DNA of 64,000 nucleotides, taken from positions 124,001 through 188,000 of the forward strand of contig VWZW01002451.1 of the NCBI GenBank assembly GCA_013397115.1, given 5' to 3'. The position numbers and the translations under genes were made by a program. Within the stretch, counting starts at the first letter, position 1; each line of letters starts with the position of its first letter. Positions 42,411 to 55,568 of this stretch are shown in pieces. Source of the stretch: Edolisoma coerulescens (lineage: Eukaryota > Chordata > Aves > Passeriformes > Campephagidae). The notes beneath the pieces were generated by a model. The model had not been told where the DNA came from, made no database searches, and saw nothing but the letters and a program-made list of their open reading frames with translations.

Positions 42411-44564
42411 GTAAAATTTCTGTGATGTGAAAGTCATACCTGGACATTTCACTGAACTCAATAGCTACAAAAGCAGATAAAATTGATTAAAAAAAAAAGG
42501 TCAATTGACTCATTCTTACACAAAACTCTTGTACACGCACTGTTTAAGGCGATCGTTTGAAGCAGAGCAACACACAGAGCATACTGGGGGAAAAAATCAA
42601 CAGAGTTGGTTTTAAAAAGTTATTTTATTCATTACTTTCTGGGTAAAATTAGGAGCATCTGTGGATTCCCCCACCTCCTCCTCCTCCAAACAAGGCATCT
42701 CCTCTCAGAGCATGCTGCAAATGATCAAATCAATGGAATAATGATCTTGATTGTCTTAACCAGCTCTCCATAGACATGAGTTCACAAGAGAGGCAGCTTC
42801 CTCAGACATTAGTAAAGACCTTTGATCTGTCTTTGAAGAAATTTTTCTCAGGATATTTAAAAGTCTGTGGTTTATTTTCATGTGTGGAGAAAAGCAACAC
42901 TGAGGTGAACACTCCCACACAAATGTCTCAACAAATCTATGCTTCTCAAAAATACCCTTGAAGAAAATTAATATATATATATGCACTTTGAAGGTGTACA
43001 TTTTTATTCTGTAGTTCTCACTGTGGCCTCTGCTGCCTATTTCACAACTCATGGATGTAGGGCACTCCACACAAACACCAAGCAGACAAAAAAAGCCATG
43101 AGTAAATTGGAAATGGAGATTGCTGCAAGGCTTAAGAAGTTTGGGTCTCAGATACCCAGACCAATTAGTGCGGGGTAACAAATTAACTTACACTAGATAA
43201 CATATCCTAGATAATCCTTGCTTACTAACCATACATTTTCATTGAAAACAAAAGCAAGATACTTCAAAACTTTGTGAACTTCTACTGCGCTTTTGATGAA
43301 AAAAATCCTTTTTGATTATAAAGGATACTTACTTTGTATTTGCTGTGAGCACCAAGCACGAGAACATTACATAGATACACTCTTGGTACATAAACACATT
43401 ATTTCAAATGTCATATGTGTGTGTATGAAGACACACACGTGCACACTGAAATACAAGAAATACCACTGGTTTCTTCCTTTTCTTTTGCCCACAGCTGTTA
43501 TAGCTAATAACATCATAATGTTGTATTTCTTCAGTTAGATTCTTTTTGAAGAATTGTGATCATAGGCTGCTTTTCAAAGTGGCCTTGTACCACATTACCA
43601 GCATGTTGAAGGGCACAGAAAATGACTGTCACAAGCACTTTGACAGAAAAAATTTACCTTCCATCAGAAAGGCAGGACCTTATTACAGTAAACACCACTG
43701 AAATGGTGCTGGTATGTGCAACTGTGTATGTGTAGGGAAAGTTAATCACTGAAGTCAGAGATGTAAAAATGGCACTGGGCTGAGTAAACTTCTTTTGCCT
43801 TTTATTCTTACGGGCTTCTGTTACTTATATTCAGGTTTTGCATCTTATTATTTTGAGAAATATTTCTAAAATGAGATCTGTCATGCTGCTAAAAAACACA
43901 GGAAGAAAAATATTCAATTTATAGTGGTTTATTCCTGCTTAGATGATTAAAATAGACCATTAAATATTCCCATTTTGGCAGTGATAGGAAGTTTTGGGAA
44001 GTGAGAGGGAATACTATAAAAATGGGATTTAAAAATTTTTTTAAACCTGCTATCACAAAACTTACCCTTGAAATATCTATAGAATTACCACACAATGATG
44101 GTATTTTGGCTGCATCAGCTCTGCTGAGGGCAACAAAAGAAGTATGGGCAATAACCTCACCTATATTTTCAGGAAGACAGAAATAGTTGCTTTTGTAGGT
44201 TCCCATTGACCAAAATCATCCTGAACCCAGGGAAGAAAGGGCCCATCTGTGCAAACACATGGAACATTTAAGAGAGCCTTGTGCAGTAAAAAAACTTTCC
44301 TTTTTAAACTCTGCCAAAACCTGTACTTACACAAAACTAATGCCGTTGCTGAGACAATATCTTTACACAGGTTCACACCATGAACCTATGAATTCATTTA
44401 CTAAGTTTGTAGTAGAGAGGGGGAAAGCAGAAGCCAGAAGCGTAGGTATTGACCTGGGAGGCACATGGATCTCGTGTGAAAGAGTGAGAAATGAGATATG
44501 AATGAACTAGAGCAGATTGATAACCTGTAAAACATAAAAGCCAGTAAAATCCCTCAACAATTCT

Positions 44565-44617
44565 GAAAAAAACCACCCTCAAACAAACCACCTTAAAACA
44601 AACCAAAACAAAAAACC
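44565..44617. repeat. A/C-rich low-complexity tract
   Basis: A-runs with CCACC and CAAACCA units, similar in composition to 9070-9139 and 42321-42410. Confidence 0.7.
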
Positions 44618-45939
44618 TTCATCATTCAGTAGACAGAAGGTGTGTGACTTTCCACACAGAAAATTCTGGCCTACCCTTGAAACCCAAAACTTAAAAAATT
44701 TTGGTTTGGGTTTTTTCCTTCTGTAAAATCACAATGCACAAGATTGAAACCACACAGATGGAGAACCCCTTCTCGAGTCCTAAAATACCTCACTTGAGCT
44801 ATTGCCTGTGGGATTTACAGTAACATGTCACACATGCAAAAACCGATTTGTTTTACAAGTCTGAATATCCTACCTTCACTTTCATGAATATCTCCATGAC
44901 AGATGAACCTGGGAAGGGCCAACCGAAGTTCCCAGTGTGTTCTTCCTAAGGATAGCCTGAGCTTGTTTCTCCGCAGCAAGGAGGCTGCACATTTTGTCCA
45001 CTGTCTAACCAGCGGTTCCAGCCTGAACCAAGGCCAGTTCCAAACAGGGCAGACAGAGGGGAAAACGTACTGACATGTCTAAAAATTTCAGGGAAACTGA
45101 CGCTTACAGAGAGTTGAGAGATAGCCACAGTGAGGAAAAACTGAAATTATCAACTGAAACACTGTATTATCCAGCTACGTAATTGTCTGCAGTCAAGGTA
45201 GTTTCACCATATTCAGGGAAAAGGATGACTTCAGACACACAGTTTCTAAGACAGAAATATTTTTGTTTCATGTATTCACTATTTCATGGTTTTGCTTCAG
45301 ATAATGCTGTAATTACAGAGCAATTATACATTGGAGCCAAAATTACAGCAGCAGAATAATAAATATGAAACCATGTTTATAGCAGTAATAAATATTAAAT
45401 TCAATGGCAAATTAAATATTAATAAATATTTAACTGAAAACACTGTATTAAATAACGTTAACTATTTCTTATGCTCATAAAAAGAGAAAATTCTATACTT
45501 GAAAGTAAAATTATGTAATTGAAATTGGAGCAGCTGAATTTTATTTCAGTTTACCAATAAAAATCTGTCATACAGATAGTGCAAGATCCACCTTTTTTTT
45601 TTGTTCAATAAGAGGAGCAGATAATCTGACATTGCAGACTTCACCTTTTTAAGCTCTTAGATCTACCTAATGTTACAGCGACATTTCTTCACGTGCACCA
45701 AAAACCTCTCTTGCACGAATCCTTATAAATAACCCACTATTAGTGTCTAATTACAAAATAAGTATGAAACATTTTACTTTAAAAAGAAAGATAAAACAAA
45801 CCTAAACCCATGGAAGCATACTGAAAAAAGAAACAAACCCTATTAATCTCAGAGGCAATTCAGCTAATTGCATAAAATTCCCCTCAACCCTCTATTCCCA
45901 GCAGTAGAAAGATAAAGACATTCTAGGTATTTTACTTTC

Positions 45940-45999
45940 GATTCCTCCTCAACCTTCTGAACCCAGGAAAACATGGCTTCAGAAGGTTGAGGAGGAATC
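45940..45999. repeat. Perfect 22-bp inverted repeat (hairpin)
   Basis: The left arm at 45940-45961 (GATTCCTCCTCAACCTTCTG plus AA) is exactly reverse-complementary to 45978-45999. The 16-base spacer contains a further CCA/TGG pair. The left-arm start GATTCCTCC recurs as a direct copy at 46010-46018. A transcript would fold into a stable stem. Its function is unknown; it could come from a local inverted duplication or template switching. Confidence 0.9.
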
Positions 46000-46019
46000 A
46001 AACGTATTTGATTCCTCCA

Positions 46020-49000
46020 AAGATTCTACCAGTGTTGTCATCCTGCAGCAGCACATTGAAGCTACAGTGTACCTGCAACTTCAGAGTCCTCCTCCCACTA
46101 CAAGGAAACCCTTGGCTTCACACTGTGGCCTCGTGGCAGGGGTAGCACCTCACTAACAAGACAAATCACCTCAAGCAAGCCCACTGTGTCTAACCCATTT
46201 GCTGCAGGAACTGTACACTTGTAATGTGAAAAATATACTGTCATCTTCCAAGACTACCATCAACTTGGCAAAATGCTGGACCACAAACTAGGAGAGCTGA
46301 ATTCCTGTGGAGGAGAGAAAAGAAGGGTTTAGCAGAAGTTGTTTCAAATTATTACCAGAGAGAAGGAAAAAATCAGTCCATGTCTCAAAGTACTGATTTC
46401 TGAGCTGGGAGCTTTGTGGAATCCAGGCCTTTATTTCAGATTTCAAAAGAGATACCCAGTTTTGCCAAAGAAATGTTATGTGATGCGTCAAGGAGCCCAA
46501 ACTCTTGATTTTCTCATAGATTATCACAAAGAGGTCTATTACCCAACCATCTGAAGAATCCTACTTAAAACAAAATTTGACATCTCTGAACAGGAGTATA
46601 CATTCCTAACCATATATTCCTAATGCAAAAATTTCAAATTTGTTCATCTTATGCTTTCATGCTGTGCACTGTAAATGTGTGTGCTTTAAACAAATACGTG
46701 GGCAAACACCACCTAAGACTTAATAGGAGATGGGCTGAGATCAGTTAATCACAGAATGGACTTAACTTGAGGTCAGAGCCACAAAACCAACAACTAGTCA
46801 CATGGCACAGGTTCTTTTCTCTACTTTTCTCCTGGCACAAAATCCCATGAGCTGTGTGTGTTTATCTATATCTATACATCTGTAGTTTGAGACATTACAA
46901 GAATGAAGACCGGATCACAAATTCACACACCAATAATGAAATGACAGACAAGTGACACAGATACGTTCTTCAAAAGGACGTGGTCAAAACCTCCCACACA
47001 GACTCAGCCTTCTAAAGATGTCTGTAAGCCTGCACATATGCAAAATGGACCTGGGAAGATCTTAGCTACCACACTCACTATGTATCCTGCAAAACACTAC
47101 AGGATTGGAAGGGGGAGGAGGAGGCAACAGATGGTGGAAATGTCACAGTACCTTTACTGTGAGCAGAGTACCATGACAACTCTAACACAGTTCAAAAGAC
47201 ATCTAACTGTCTCAGAAGAGGCTCCCTGTAGCCAAGGGATGAGGAATCTGGCCTGTGGTCAGATGAACATAAACCACAACCAGCACAAAAATGACGTCTG
47301 GTTCTCACCCATGCACTTTTCCTGTCTGGGAGTGTTCACATCCTTGGCTGAATCCAGGCTTTCTTCCCATTTGAGTAACTGCTGTTCTTGCAGGATCCCC
47401 AGGGACTTCAAAGACAAAAATTTGATAAGATCCTGTGAGAGGGGAAACAGACCGCTAAATTATTTTCTTTCTGCTGCTTGACTTCCTGCAACTCTGCATA
47501 CCAACAGATGCATCAGGATACACAGGTAAGCCCTCTTGATCAGTCTTCCCAGAAAAATGGCTTAATCTTGCCGTTTCCCTGCCAGGATGGAAACACTTAT
47601 TTATCCCAGATTCCCTGAGTGAAGAACCTGTTAAAGGAGTCTCTTTTCTCTAAATGACGAGCCTATGCACCAAAAGAGCACAAAGTCTACTGAGAATGAG
47701 AGCACAGCTCAAATAAGATAGCTGGTCATGGCACAGACCATCCCTCTGAACAGAACATCCCTCCAGATAGAAGGCACTGCAAATGGTTTTCAGGAAAACA
47801 CTGAAGCAGTCTACCCAAAAGGAAGGGCTGTTTTCTTTGGAAGTGAGGCAAATCTACCATAAAACAATGTATTTCCACTTAGGGGAAGAATGAAAGTCCT
47901 AAGCAGATTCTGTCAGAAGGCACCAGTTCCAGGAAAGGCTCAGTGATGTTGTGAAAAGGTCATATCCTGGGATGCTAATTATTAAAAAGACTTTTTCGTG
48001 TTCTACCCCAGTTCAGTAGGTGCATTTGCTGGCCTAAAGGCCACACCAGGACTACAAAAGAAGAACAAGACAAGCTTGCTGGAGGATGTGATGTAGCCTA
48101 GCCAAAAGCACCTTCCCATGTCTGGACACTACCTAGCACACAGCCACACTAGGAGAACAGGGACAGGAGCTTAATTTCTCCCTAGCCATGTATGTGAACA
48201 CAAAGCTGAACATGATGCTTCAAAGTAGCTTTTGCTGCACAGGGAAGAAAAAAAAAAAATAGCCTGTAGACCTGTAGCAACTATGGTGGGACCCCTTTTC
48301 TTCTTGCCCCAATCCATATTTATAGTGATGGGCAGAGGACTGCAGACCTCTTACAAAAAGACATGTGCTTTGCAATCTCCCATTACATTGGTATGCCAAG
48401 CAATCAGATCTCAACTCCTTTTAGAAGTCAGTCTGTTGGTAGGAGTCCTATCAATTTCAGCAAATCAAAAGCACTGCCCTTTAAGGGATGCTAAAAACCA
48501 GAGAGGCATAATTCCTTGCTTAGTCACGGATTTTCGGAAGAAGCGGCAAGTTCTTAACAATTCAGGGTCCTCACCCTGGGATTAAGGGAATATGTGGTCC
48601 TGTGAGGGATTTTGTTAGCTTGTAAATCAATCACTGACTAAAAAGGAAAACACTAAAGGGGAAAATGAATGGCAAAATATCTCTTAAAACTCTAAGATGA
48701 AGCCATCTCTGAAGGACGTTTCAGTCTTTCCCACAGAAGTGCAGGGATTTCAGAACCACCTGCTTATTCACTGCTGCCAAAGACACAAATGCAGTTTCAT
48801 CTCCTTCAGAATATGATTAAGAGGGTGGAGACCAAGTTAATATCATAGAAACATTTGGTCATTTATTCACCTGGCTCTTAAGGAAAATATATTTTGACCC
48901 TTCAGATTACTTGTTCATCACCAAGAAGAGGAAAATACCTCCTTTATATGCAGAAGAACAGCATTCAATTCAGAGATGAGCAAGATCTTTAAAAACAGAG

Positions 49001-52000
49001 CAGAAAATAAACTATAAAAAGAACAAGAACATGAACAGATGCAAGCTTTGCTGACTCTGTAACTTGCAATTATTTGATTTACCAGAATGTTTCAGTGTAA
49101 CCCAGTCTCACTCCTCTTAGAATCCGGACCAAGCCTACCAAGTTGCACAGAATCTGATGAGCTTGGGAACCATCACATTGTGACTTCAAGCAAGACACCA
49201 GTGTAAAACCTGTAAAACAGGCACCTTTTAATGTGAAGGAAAGCACAATAGCGCAGAACACAGGTCTTGTGCTCTTCCATTAGCACCATAATGGAAAACT
49301 TATCTCTATTAAGTACTCACAGCATAGTGGTCTGTGATTTCAAGAGACATGACTTCATGACCTGGATGCTCCCTTTCAGTCTTCTTTTAATTTTGATGCA
49401 AGCAATGGTACATAATGCATCATATGAGAATGCTGGCAAGTATCTTTGTTTCTTCTGTTTACATAGCTACAATCTCTGCTGTTTAGTAATTGAGCCAAAA
49501 CAGGTGAAAGATCACAAGTGCAAGGCACAGACACACAGTCAATTTGTTTTTAGCAGTTGTTGTTTACTGTTTTCCAAGGCATCTTATATTGTCATCCTTC
49601 CTGGTGGTACAGAGAAAAAGGGCTTAAATTAACTTCTATACAGAAGTTTGCCACAAGATGCAAGAGTCAGTTCTCCAGGAGAAATCACAGAGCCTCTGTG
49701 AATTACAAACTCTGTTACAAGAAGAAACACTTCTTCCTTACTGCTTTTTTGCATGACAGCCTTCTTGTACACAGATACCATCATTATAGAATGTATGTGT
49801 TGGTTGAGATAGATATGCAAAAAGGCAGATTTTATGCTCATTAGTCTAATCTTGAGAACCTGGACTCACTGTTTTGGGTGCCATGAACAACTGATACTCA
49901 CAAATTTTATAGGTCTATTAATATTTTTACCTTGTGGGAAAAAACCCAACGAAATAAAACATTGCTCTTCATTAACCTTCAAGAACACGGAAAGAGTTGC
50001 TCAAAACAGAAAATAACCCAATGTACCAAAACACACAGGTGGAAAATTTTGAAAGACGCTTCTTGTCTTGAATGTCTCATTACAGTCATTCCAGGGTCTG
50101 ATAGCATTGCAGAAAATCAGCATCCTCTGGACTAGAATGGGTGTTTTTTCTGTTTTCTGCCATGGTGCAAGGGCATGAGTAGCTGATGTTCTGTCCAAAA
50201 TCCAGGTGCGCTTTGGAGGTGAGTCCCTTAGATGGTGGCACATCTAGAGCATCTAAAAATTTGAAGGTGGTGGGGAGTTTCAGAGAAGGTGGATGGGATG
50301 TTTGTTTTTGTCCATTTCTGAGGTCCCACTTTGCTTGCTACACCAGCAGTTACACTGTGCATTTGAAGTTTTAGATTGCCCTTCTGTTACTCATACCTAC
50401 CTCCTCTGACAACCACATTAGCACAGACATCCTTCTGTAGACAGACAACACTACAAAGAATTATGCCTATCAGTGTACAGGTAGTAAGAAAGTTTAAATA
50501 AATGAACTGAGAAAGAATATTTTAATAAAGCAGGCTACTAATAACAGAGTGCTTGTGCCTCTTATCAGCTACATTCAAGTACCATTTAAAAAGTGCTTAA
50601 AGTACACATTTAGTGTGTCACTTCAACCTCTAATAATTCACATTAATTGTTTAATTTGATAAATATTTGCATTAGCAGATTTGATTGTAGGCACTGGCAT
50701 TCAGGAATGTCAGAACAGAATACAGGTAAAGTGTACGTAAGAACTCTCAACAAGAAAAGGAGAAAACTCCACCCTGGGAGACTGAAAAGATGCCATTCTC
50801 CATAGGAGCACAGGCTGTCTGGCAAGTCAGCTGGCCTTCGCAAGGACCAAGTGCCTTCTGCCACTGCAATAAGGACTGATCTACCTGATCAGGAAGTAGG
50901 CATGACAAACCTAAAAGGGAGTCACAGTTAACCCTCTGCAGTTGTGAAAACTTGGTGGCACATGGTCTTGAAGCCAACAGCATACTTCCAGTGCAAGAGT
51001 AAATGCAGGGAAGGATGTCCTTCTTGGACTATTTTTCCAAGTTCAGGATTTCCAGGTGCACCCAATTCCAAAAGCTTGAAAAAGTATGAAGCTCTTCCTT
51101 ATCTGCTGGTTTCTCTTTCTTTACACAAGAAATGTCATATTGACATTTCTTGTCAACAAGCTTGACAGCAGCTTGACATCCAGTTTATACCACTACTGCA
51201 ACTTGCATGCATGAAGGGGATTTCTTGGACTATTTATACATTTCATAGTGTCCTGTGCTTGTGGTGTCAAAGCCCACAGACAAGCTCAGAGCACATTCAG
51301 GTTACCTGACTTAGCTCACAACTCTTGCATTTGAACTTACAAGCATGAGCCTTTAACTGCACACAAAAGCCAAGTAGGCATCCAGCATCTTACACTAAAG
51401 GAAACCAAAAGCCTTCTTCCCAAATAATAATAATCTGTAAGCAAGGGGCAAAAGATGAGTATCCTAATAAACAGACCACAGCAAATAAAGGGAATTTGCA
51501 TTGGACTGAAAGACCAGGATGAACACCAACTTAAACTAATCATCAGCAGCTAACATCACTGCCAGCTTGCTATGAACAACTCTTGGTTTCCTACAAGCAC
51601 TATAACAAGCTCCCATCCTAACCTGACACTGTTGATACTTCACAAAACAGTTTCCAGTGCACACTGCCATGCAAATCTGACACTCCTTAGTTTTATGAGA
51701 CCCGGAAAAACAAGTTTTTACTATTAAAGAGTGCTTCAAATCAGACTAGAAGAGACTTCAACATTATAGAAAAAGTCACTTTCTTTTTTTGTAATGTTTT
51801 TGATAAATTCACCCCACTCTCAGTCGTCATCCATTACAAACCAAAAGCTACTTCCGCCTCCTCTGTTCTTGCAGAAAAACAACAAAAGGAAGCGTTCTTA
51901 GCATTCAGTGGAAAGTTACCGCAGTTAAGGAGCGCAGTCACAGAGTTTAAGATTTAGAGTCAGAATCTGGTGCAAGGGAGTGGGGGAGAAGGCTCTCAAA

Positions 52001-53119
52001 GAATTTTATCAGCTGCAGAATTGTGAGGCCAAAAACCAGTCAAGAAATCATCTAGTGCCTATCACAGACCATAATGATTTTCTGGACTTTTCAGCAATTA
52101 GCTTGGCAGTTTAATAAGAAAAATTGTGCCTTATTTGCATTTGGAACATGTTGAATTTCACCTTTGAATCACACTATGAGGCTGTTGTTTGCTAGATGGT
52201 ATCCATGACCACAATTTTCCAGCAGAGGTGGACTATAATCCATTCATTCCTTAATCTGAATGGCGATAACCAAAACACAAGTTCCTGAGGTTAATCAATA
52301 TTTACACAGTGTTAGTCATTTATCTGCAAAGGCTTTAGAGTATGTTTCCTTAACAGTGGCACTTCAAAGGGGCTTAGTTAGGATAAGTCTCCCTTTTACC
52401 AGGTACTAACACCTCTAGAGTGCTGGACTCTAGCACTAAAGAAGTAGCAAGGTTTTATAATGCATAGTTTTCAGAGTGGACAAGTCACGATCTGCAAGGT
52501 AGTTTGGTTTTGGTGGTGGTGCTGCTGGGGAGGGAGCACTTACAGTTACAGGAGGGAGCACTGCAGTCTGCATGTGCTTGCTAGTCCCCACATTTTGCCG
52601 AATATGGATAATGCAACTGCACAGCTCGTAGTAGTCAAGGACTGCTTTAGCGCTCTCCCTTGGAAAGACAGAAAACCCAGAACACCATAAGGGCTGGGAC
52701 ACTACTAAAGTGGAACAGAAAGATCTTCCTAGTGAGAAGCTTCTGAATCTGAATTTGCTTCGTCATAATAAGTATCTACCGGAAAGGTGAGGTAGGCCTT
52801 GTCTCACAAATGGGAAACGTGGTTTGCAGTGATGCACCCAGCACTGCTGCTAAAGATGCTGCCTTTGAAGTATCAAGGAGGGAATTGTTACAATGGCGTA
52901 AGACCAGTAAAGACTCACTTCACTACAGACATCCAGTAAGGATCACAGCCCAGTCCTGCTGGTTTACACAAGCTTGTCAGCTTTTGTCAAATGACAAACA
53001 GCCCTGTGCAGAAGGAAAAATTACCATTCTGGAGGGAATAATACCCACCATCAATTATAGTAATAGTTTTATAGTCTCTGTTAGCTAAAACAATTACTTT
53101 TCTCCCCAATTTCCTTCAG
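46020..53119 (+). other. FILIP1L: Intron sequence immediately upstream of the FILIP1L ATG exon
   Basis: The acceptor at 53119 shows that this DNA is intronic at least at its right end. No donor or 5' UTR exon could be identified. It contains a 13-bp inverted repeat (51125-51153) and a 12-base direct repeat GGAGGGAGCACT at 52529 and 52551. The frame at 52810-53088, starting MGNVVCSD, ends at a stop before the acceptor, has no known match, and is not called. Confidence 0.6.
51125..51153. repeat. Perfect 13-bp inverted repeat, 3-base loop
   Basis: ACAAGAAATGTCA at 51125-51137 is the exact reverse complement of 51141-51153, with TAT between. It is followed by AGCTTGACA occurring twice within 51159-51178. 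No protein or RNA function is apparent. Confidence 0.85.
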
Positions 53120-53136
53120 CTTCCGAGACATAAACC
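53120..53136 (+). other. FILIP1L: 5' UTR piece of the first coding exon, with start context
   Basis: The acceptor is a pyrimidine-rich run ending TTCCTTCAG at 53119. Only 17 untranslated bases separate it from the ATG at 53137. An in-frame TAA at 53131-53133 lies two codons before the ATG, so translation in this transcript cannot start further upstream. The ATG has A at -3 (ACC ATG C), a favourable Kozak base. The rest of the 5' UTR and the promoter must lie in one or more exons further upstream that I could not identify. Confidence 0.8.
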
Positions 53137-53406
53137 ATGCATTCCAGAAGTAACAGCACCGAAAGCCCAACCAGACCAAAGCTGAGCCAGCCAAGGGCGA
53201 AAGACCACCACAAAGAAGAGGCTGGTTACAGTGGGAGAGGAAATGCACAAACACAGCACAAAGAGAAGGATGATGCAGCCCAAGCCAGCACCATCCTGAC
53301 AAGCCCAAAGGCAGACAAAAAACAAAAAAGTTCTGTCAAGAAAAGGGAGGATCTCTCTCGTGATGATTTGCTATTTCTTCTCAGTGTCCTCGAGGGTGAA
53401 TTACAG
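53137..53406 (+). CDS. FILIP1L: FILIP1L coding exon 1 (residues 1-90)
   Basis: The exon reads from ATG 53137 to the donor CAG|GTAATG at 53406/53407, exactly 90 codons, so it ends in phase 0. The first ~70 residues (start MHSRSNSTESPTRPKLSQP) are polar and basic, rich in K, S, Q and H, and look disordered. The last 20 residues, EDLSRDDLLFLLSVLEGELQ, are the highly conserved opening of the CortBP2-type domain of FILIP1L/FILIP1/CTTNBP2 proteins. From memory the human FILIP1L tail is a few residues shorter and clearly diverged, while the domain start is nearly identical, so most of the change between species falls in the tail. The open frame runs on past the donor to 53526, but that part is intron read-through. 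Confidence 0.93.
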
Positions 53407-55568
53407 GTAATGTATTGTCCTACTTTATATTCCAAATTAAAAGACACTCCACCCTCCACCCCCATCCCCCCATCCACCACAAACATGTACTGCTTTTATG
53501 TTAAGAAAACACCTTACCTAATCTGATACAGGACAAATATGAACTGCAAAGTACAAAAACACCCCAAAATTATAGCTATTATAGCTATCGGACAGGAAAC
53601 GTGATCTTCATACCACAATTAACTCTCAAAGCAGAGAACTCACAAAACTTTCTAGTTGTGTTGCCCAGTTGTAAGTATCTTGAATACAAAGTATTTGTCA
53701 CTGTAAAGCTGATATGGAGACTATATTACAGACCTTTTACTTAATTATTTCTTATCCCCACTCTCCTGTGAAGTCATGAGCTTTACTCCCTATGAAACAG
53801 CATGTGCCAGTTCACAAGAAGTAACTCACTCAACAGTATTCTAACACCTTTCGCTAGAAAAATCAAAATAGCCATTTTATTTCCCGTAACACGAAGCAAA
53901 AGTGTCACATGCCACTTAGCCCACAAGTTACTGGATTTTGAAGAGTGAGCATTTTTCTACCTAGAAAAGGAACCGTCTGTCAAGTGGTAAATGATGCCTA
54001 ACCTGGTCAAATGTAATTTCAGGAAGGGGGAACCAGATTTCCAGTGAGCAGGGAAAATATGTCTGTGGCAGGCTTACTGCACAGAAGCAGTGACTTTAGA
54101 ACTGCTCACAGGCAAAGGAAAAAGCAAACTGGCCAAAGTGGCCTAAATGGGAGTAGCACATGGTGTCAGAGTTTATTACCTAGACAGTACCTGGGTAGTT
54201 CTATTCTTAACATATGTGTGTATGTTTATATAATAATACAGACATGCTTAACAGAACACACATGTGATATGAATATTTAATAGCTGCACCAATCTTTGAG
54301 GGTAGATCCAAGGCAAACTTCTACAGATTGTTTCATTATGCAAACAGAACAATTTCCATGTTTGCAAAACATTTCTCTCCTGCCCACTTGGCCTTTCTTA
54401 ATTTAGGTTAAAATTCAGGTGTCACACCTTTTTATATATTTATTTATATTATACACACACTCCTCATTACACTTGCATCATATAAATATATAAGTATATA
54501 TATACACATGCACTTCAATTATTAAGGTTTAAAACTGGAACAGAGTGAAATGAGAAACTGGAAAACAATGAGCCTGACATGAACATTTTAAATCATGTCT
54601 GAAACTCAAAAGGAAGCAGCACTATGAATGAAAAAGATGAGAAGTCATCTTTTATCCCTTATTTTCCACCTCCTGTAATGCCAAGTCAAATTGCTGAAGA
54701 TCAGCTGTCAATCCAACCATAACTAAATTTTCCAATTTAGATGACGTTCCTTTCCAAATTCCAGAACATTCAAGATGCACAAAGATCACTCTTCAATTTT
54801 TTTTCTGCAATGCAAAGGATTAGAAATAGACTATTTCATATTTTAAAATTTGCTTAAACACTCACAAATAGGGATACAGAAGTCTTCCAGCCAAAAGGTG
54901 TCAGACTAAAAGTGTTGTCCTCCCCTGATACATTCTTCTCTCTGATTTCCTTCCTTCCTATTCCATCCTTCTAGGATTTAGCACATACCTGTTTTTAACT
55001 GAGATAATTGCAGACAATGGATGTTTGAGACAGTTCATGTAGTTATATCACTGCAATGGAGACAGAGGGCAACCTCCACCACCAGAGGATGTAGGGTGGA
55101 AAAAAAAAACCCAGATGGACACATCTGTAGTAGGTTTAAACTACAGAAGCCATCTGCACCCAAAACATCCAGAATGTACAACAGTTTCAGGCTTCAAGAA
55201 GCATCCTACCATCCTGCACTAACAAGTAAATTTCTAAAACCACAAGCCAACCTTTGCCCTGAAAATTTGTCTTGTGAATGCTACACATCGGTCCAGAAAC
55301 AGCAAAATGATCAAATCATTTAAAAAGTACTTAAGCTTTGATGAAGGGTCCGAAGATCTTGGAGTTATGTTGAACTAATAAAATACAAAGACCAATACTT
55401 CCCTCATGTTTTTCAACTGCCTTCACATTACTGACTGTTTTGGAGCACTTTACATACACAGTGTTATTTTGGAAGTTTTTCAGTTTTCTTAAATCAGAAG
55501 CAGAGAGCTAACCTGCAAATACGTAAATACAGTTTAACAAGATAAAGCCTTACTTTGTGTTTCTGCAG
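53407..55568 (+). other. FILIP1L: FILIP1L intron between coding exons 1 and 2
   Basis: Bounded by GTAATG at 53407 and TTTGTGTTTCTGCAG ending at 55568. It is AT-rich, with a TA/AC-rich stretch around 54430-54510. No exon, RNA gene or interspersed repeat was recognised inside. The open frame at 55021-55323 has no recognisable domain or splice structure. Confidence 0.85.

Larger units (their letters stand above)
35991..45939. other. Non-coding DNA with low-complexity tracts and a GC-rich patch
   Basis: Contains the GC-rich patch at about 36690-37100, a G/T-rich tract (38207-38317), an AT dinucleotide repeat (39123-39148) and A/C-rich tracts (42321-42410 and 44565-44617). A - strand frame of 177 codons (41230-41763) encodes a hydrophobic, aromatic-rich sequence with no recognisable topology or family and is judged a chance frame in AT-rich DNA. 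Confidence 0.55.

Noticed and set aside
47038..47481. 147-codon + strand frame
   Set aside because: No motif or homology recognised; no intron-exon or promoter evidence.
52810..53088. Frame starting MGNVVCSD just before the FILIP1L exon, considered as an upstream coding exon
   Set aside because: It closes with a stop before the acceptor at 53119, and no donor joins it in frame to the ATG exon.
1..53119. CMSS1 exons on the - strand, expected from mammalian gene order
   Set aside because: No - strand translation resembled CMSS1; short exons cannot be excluded by eye.
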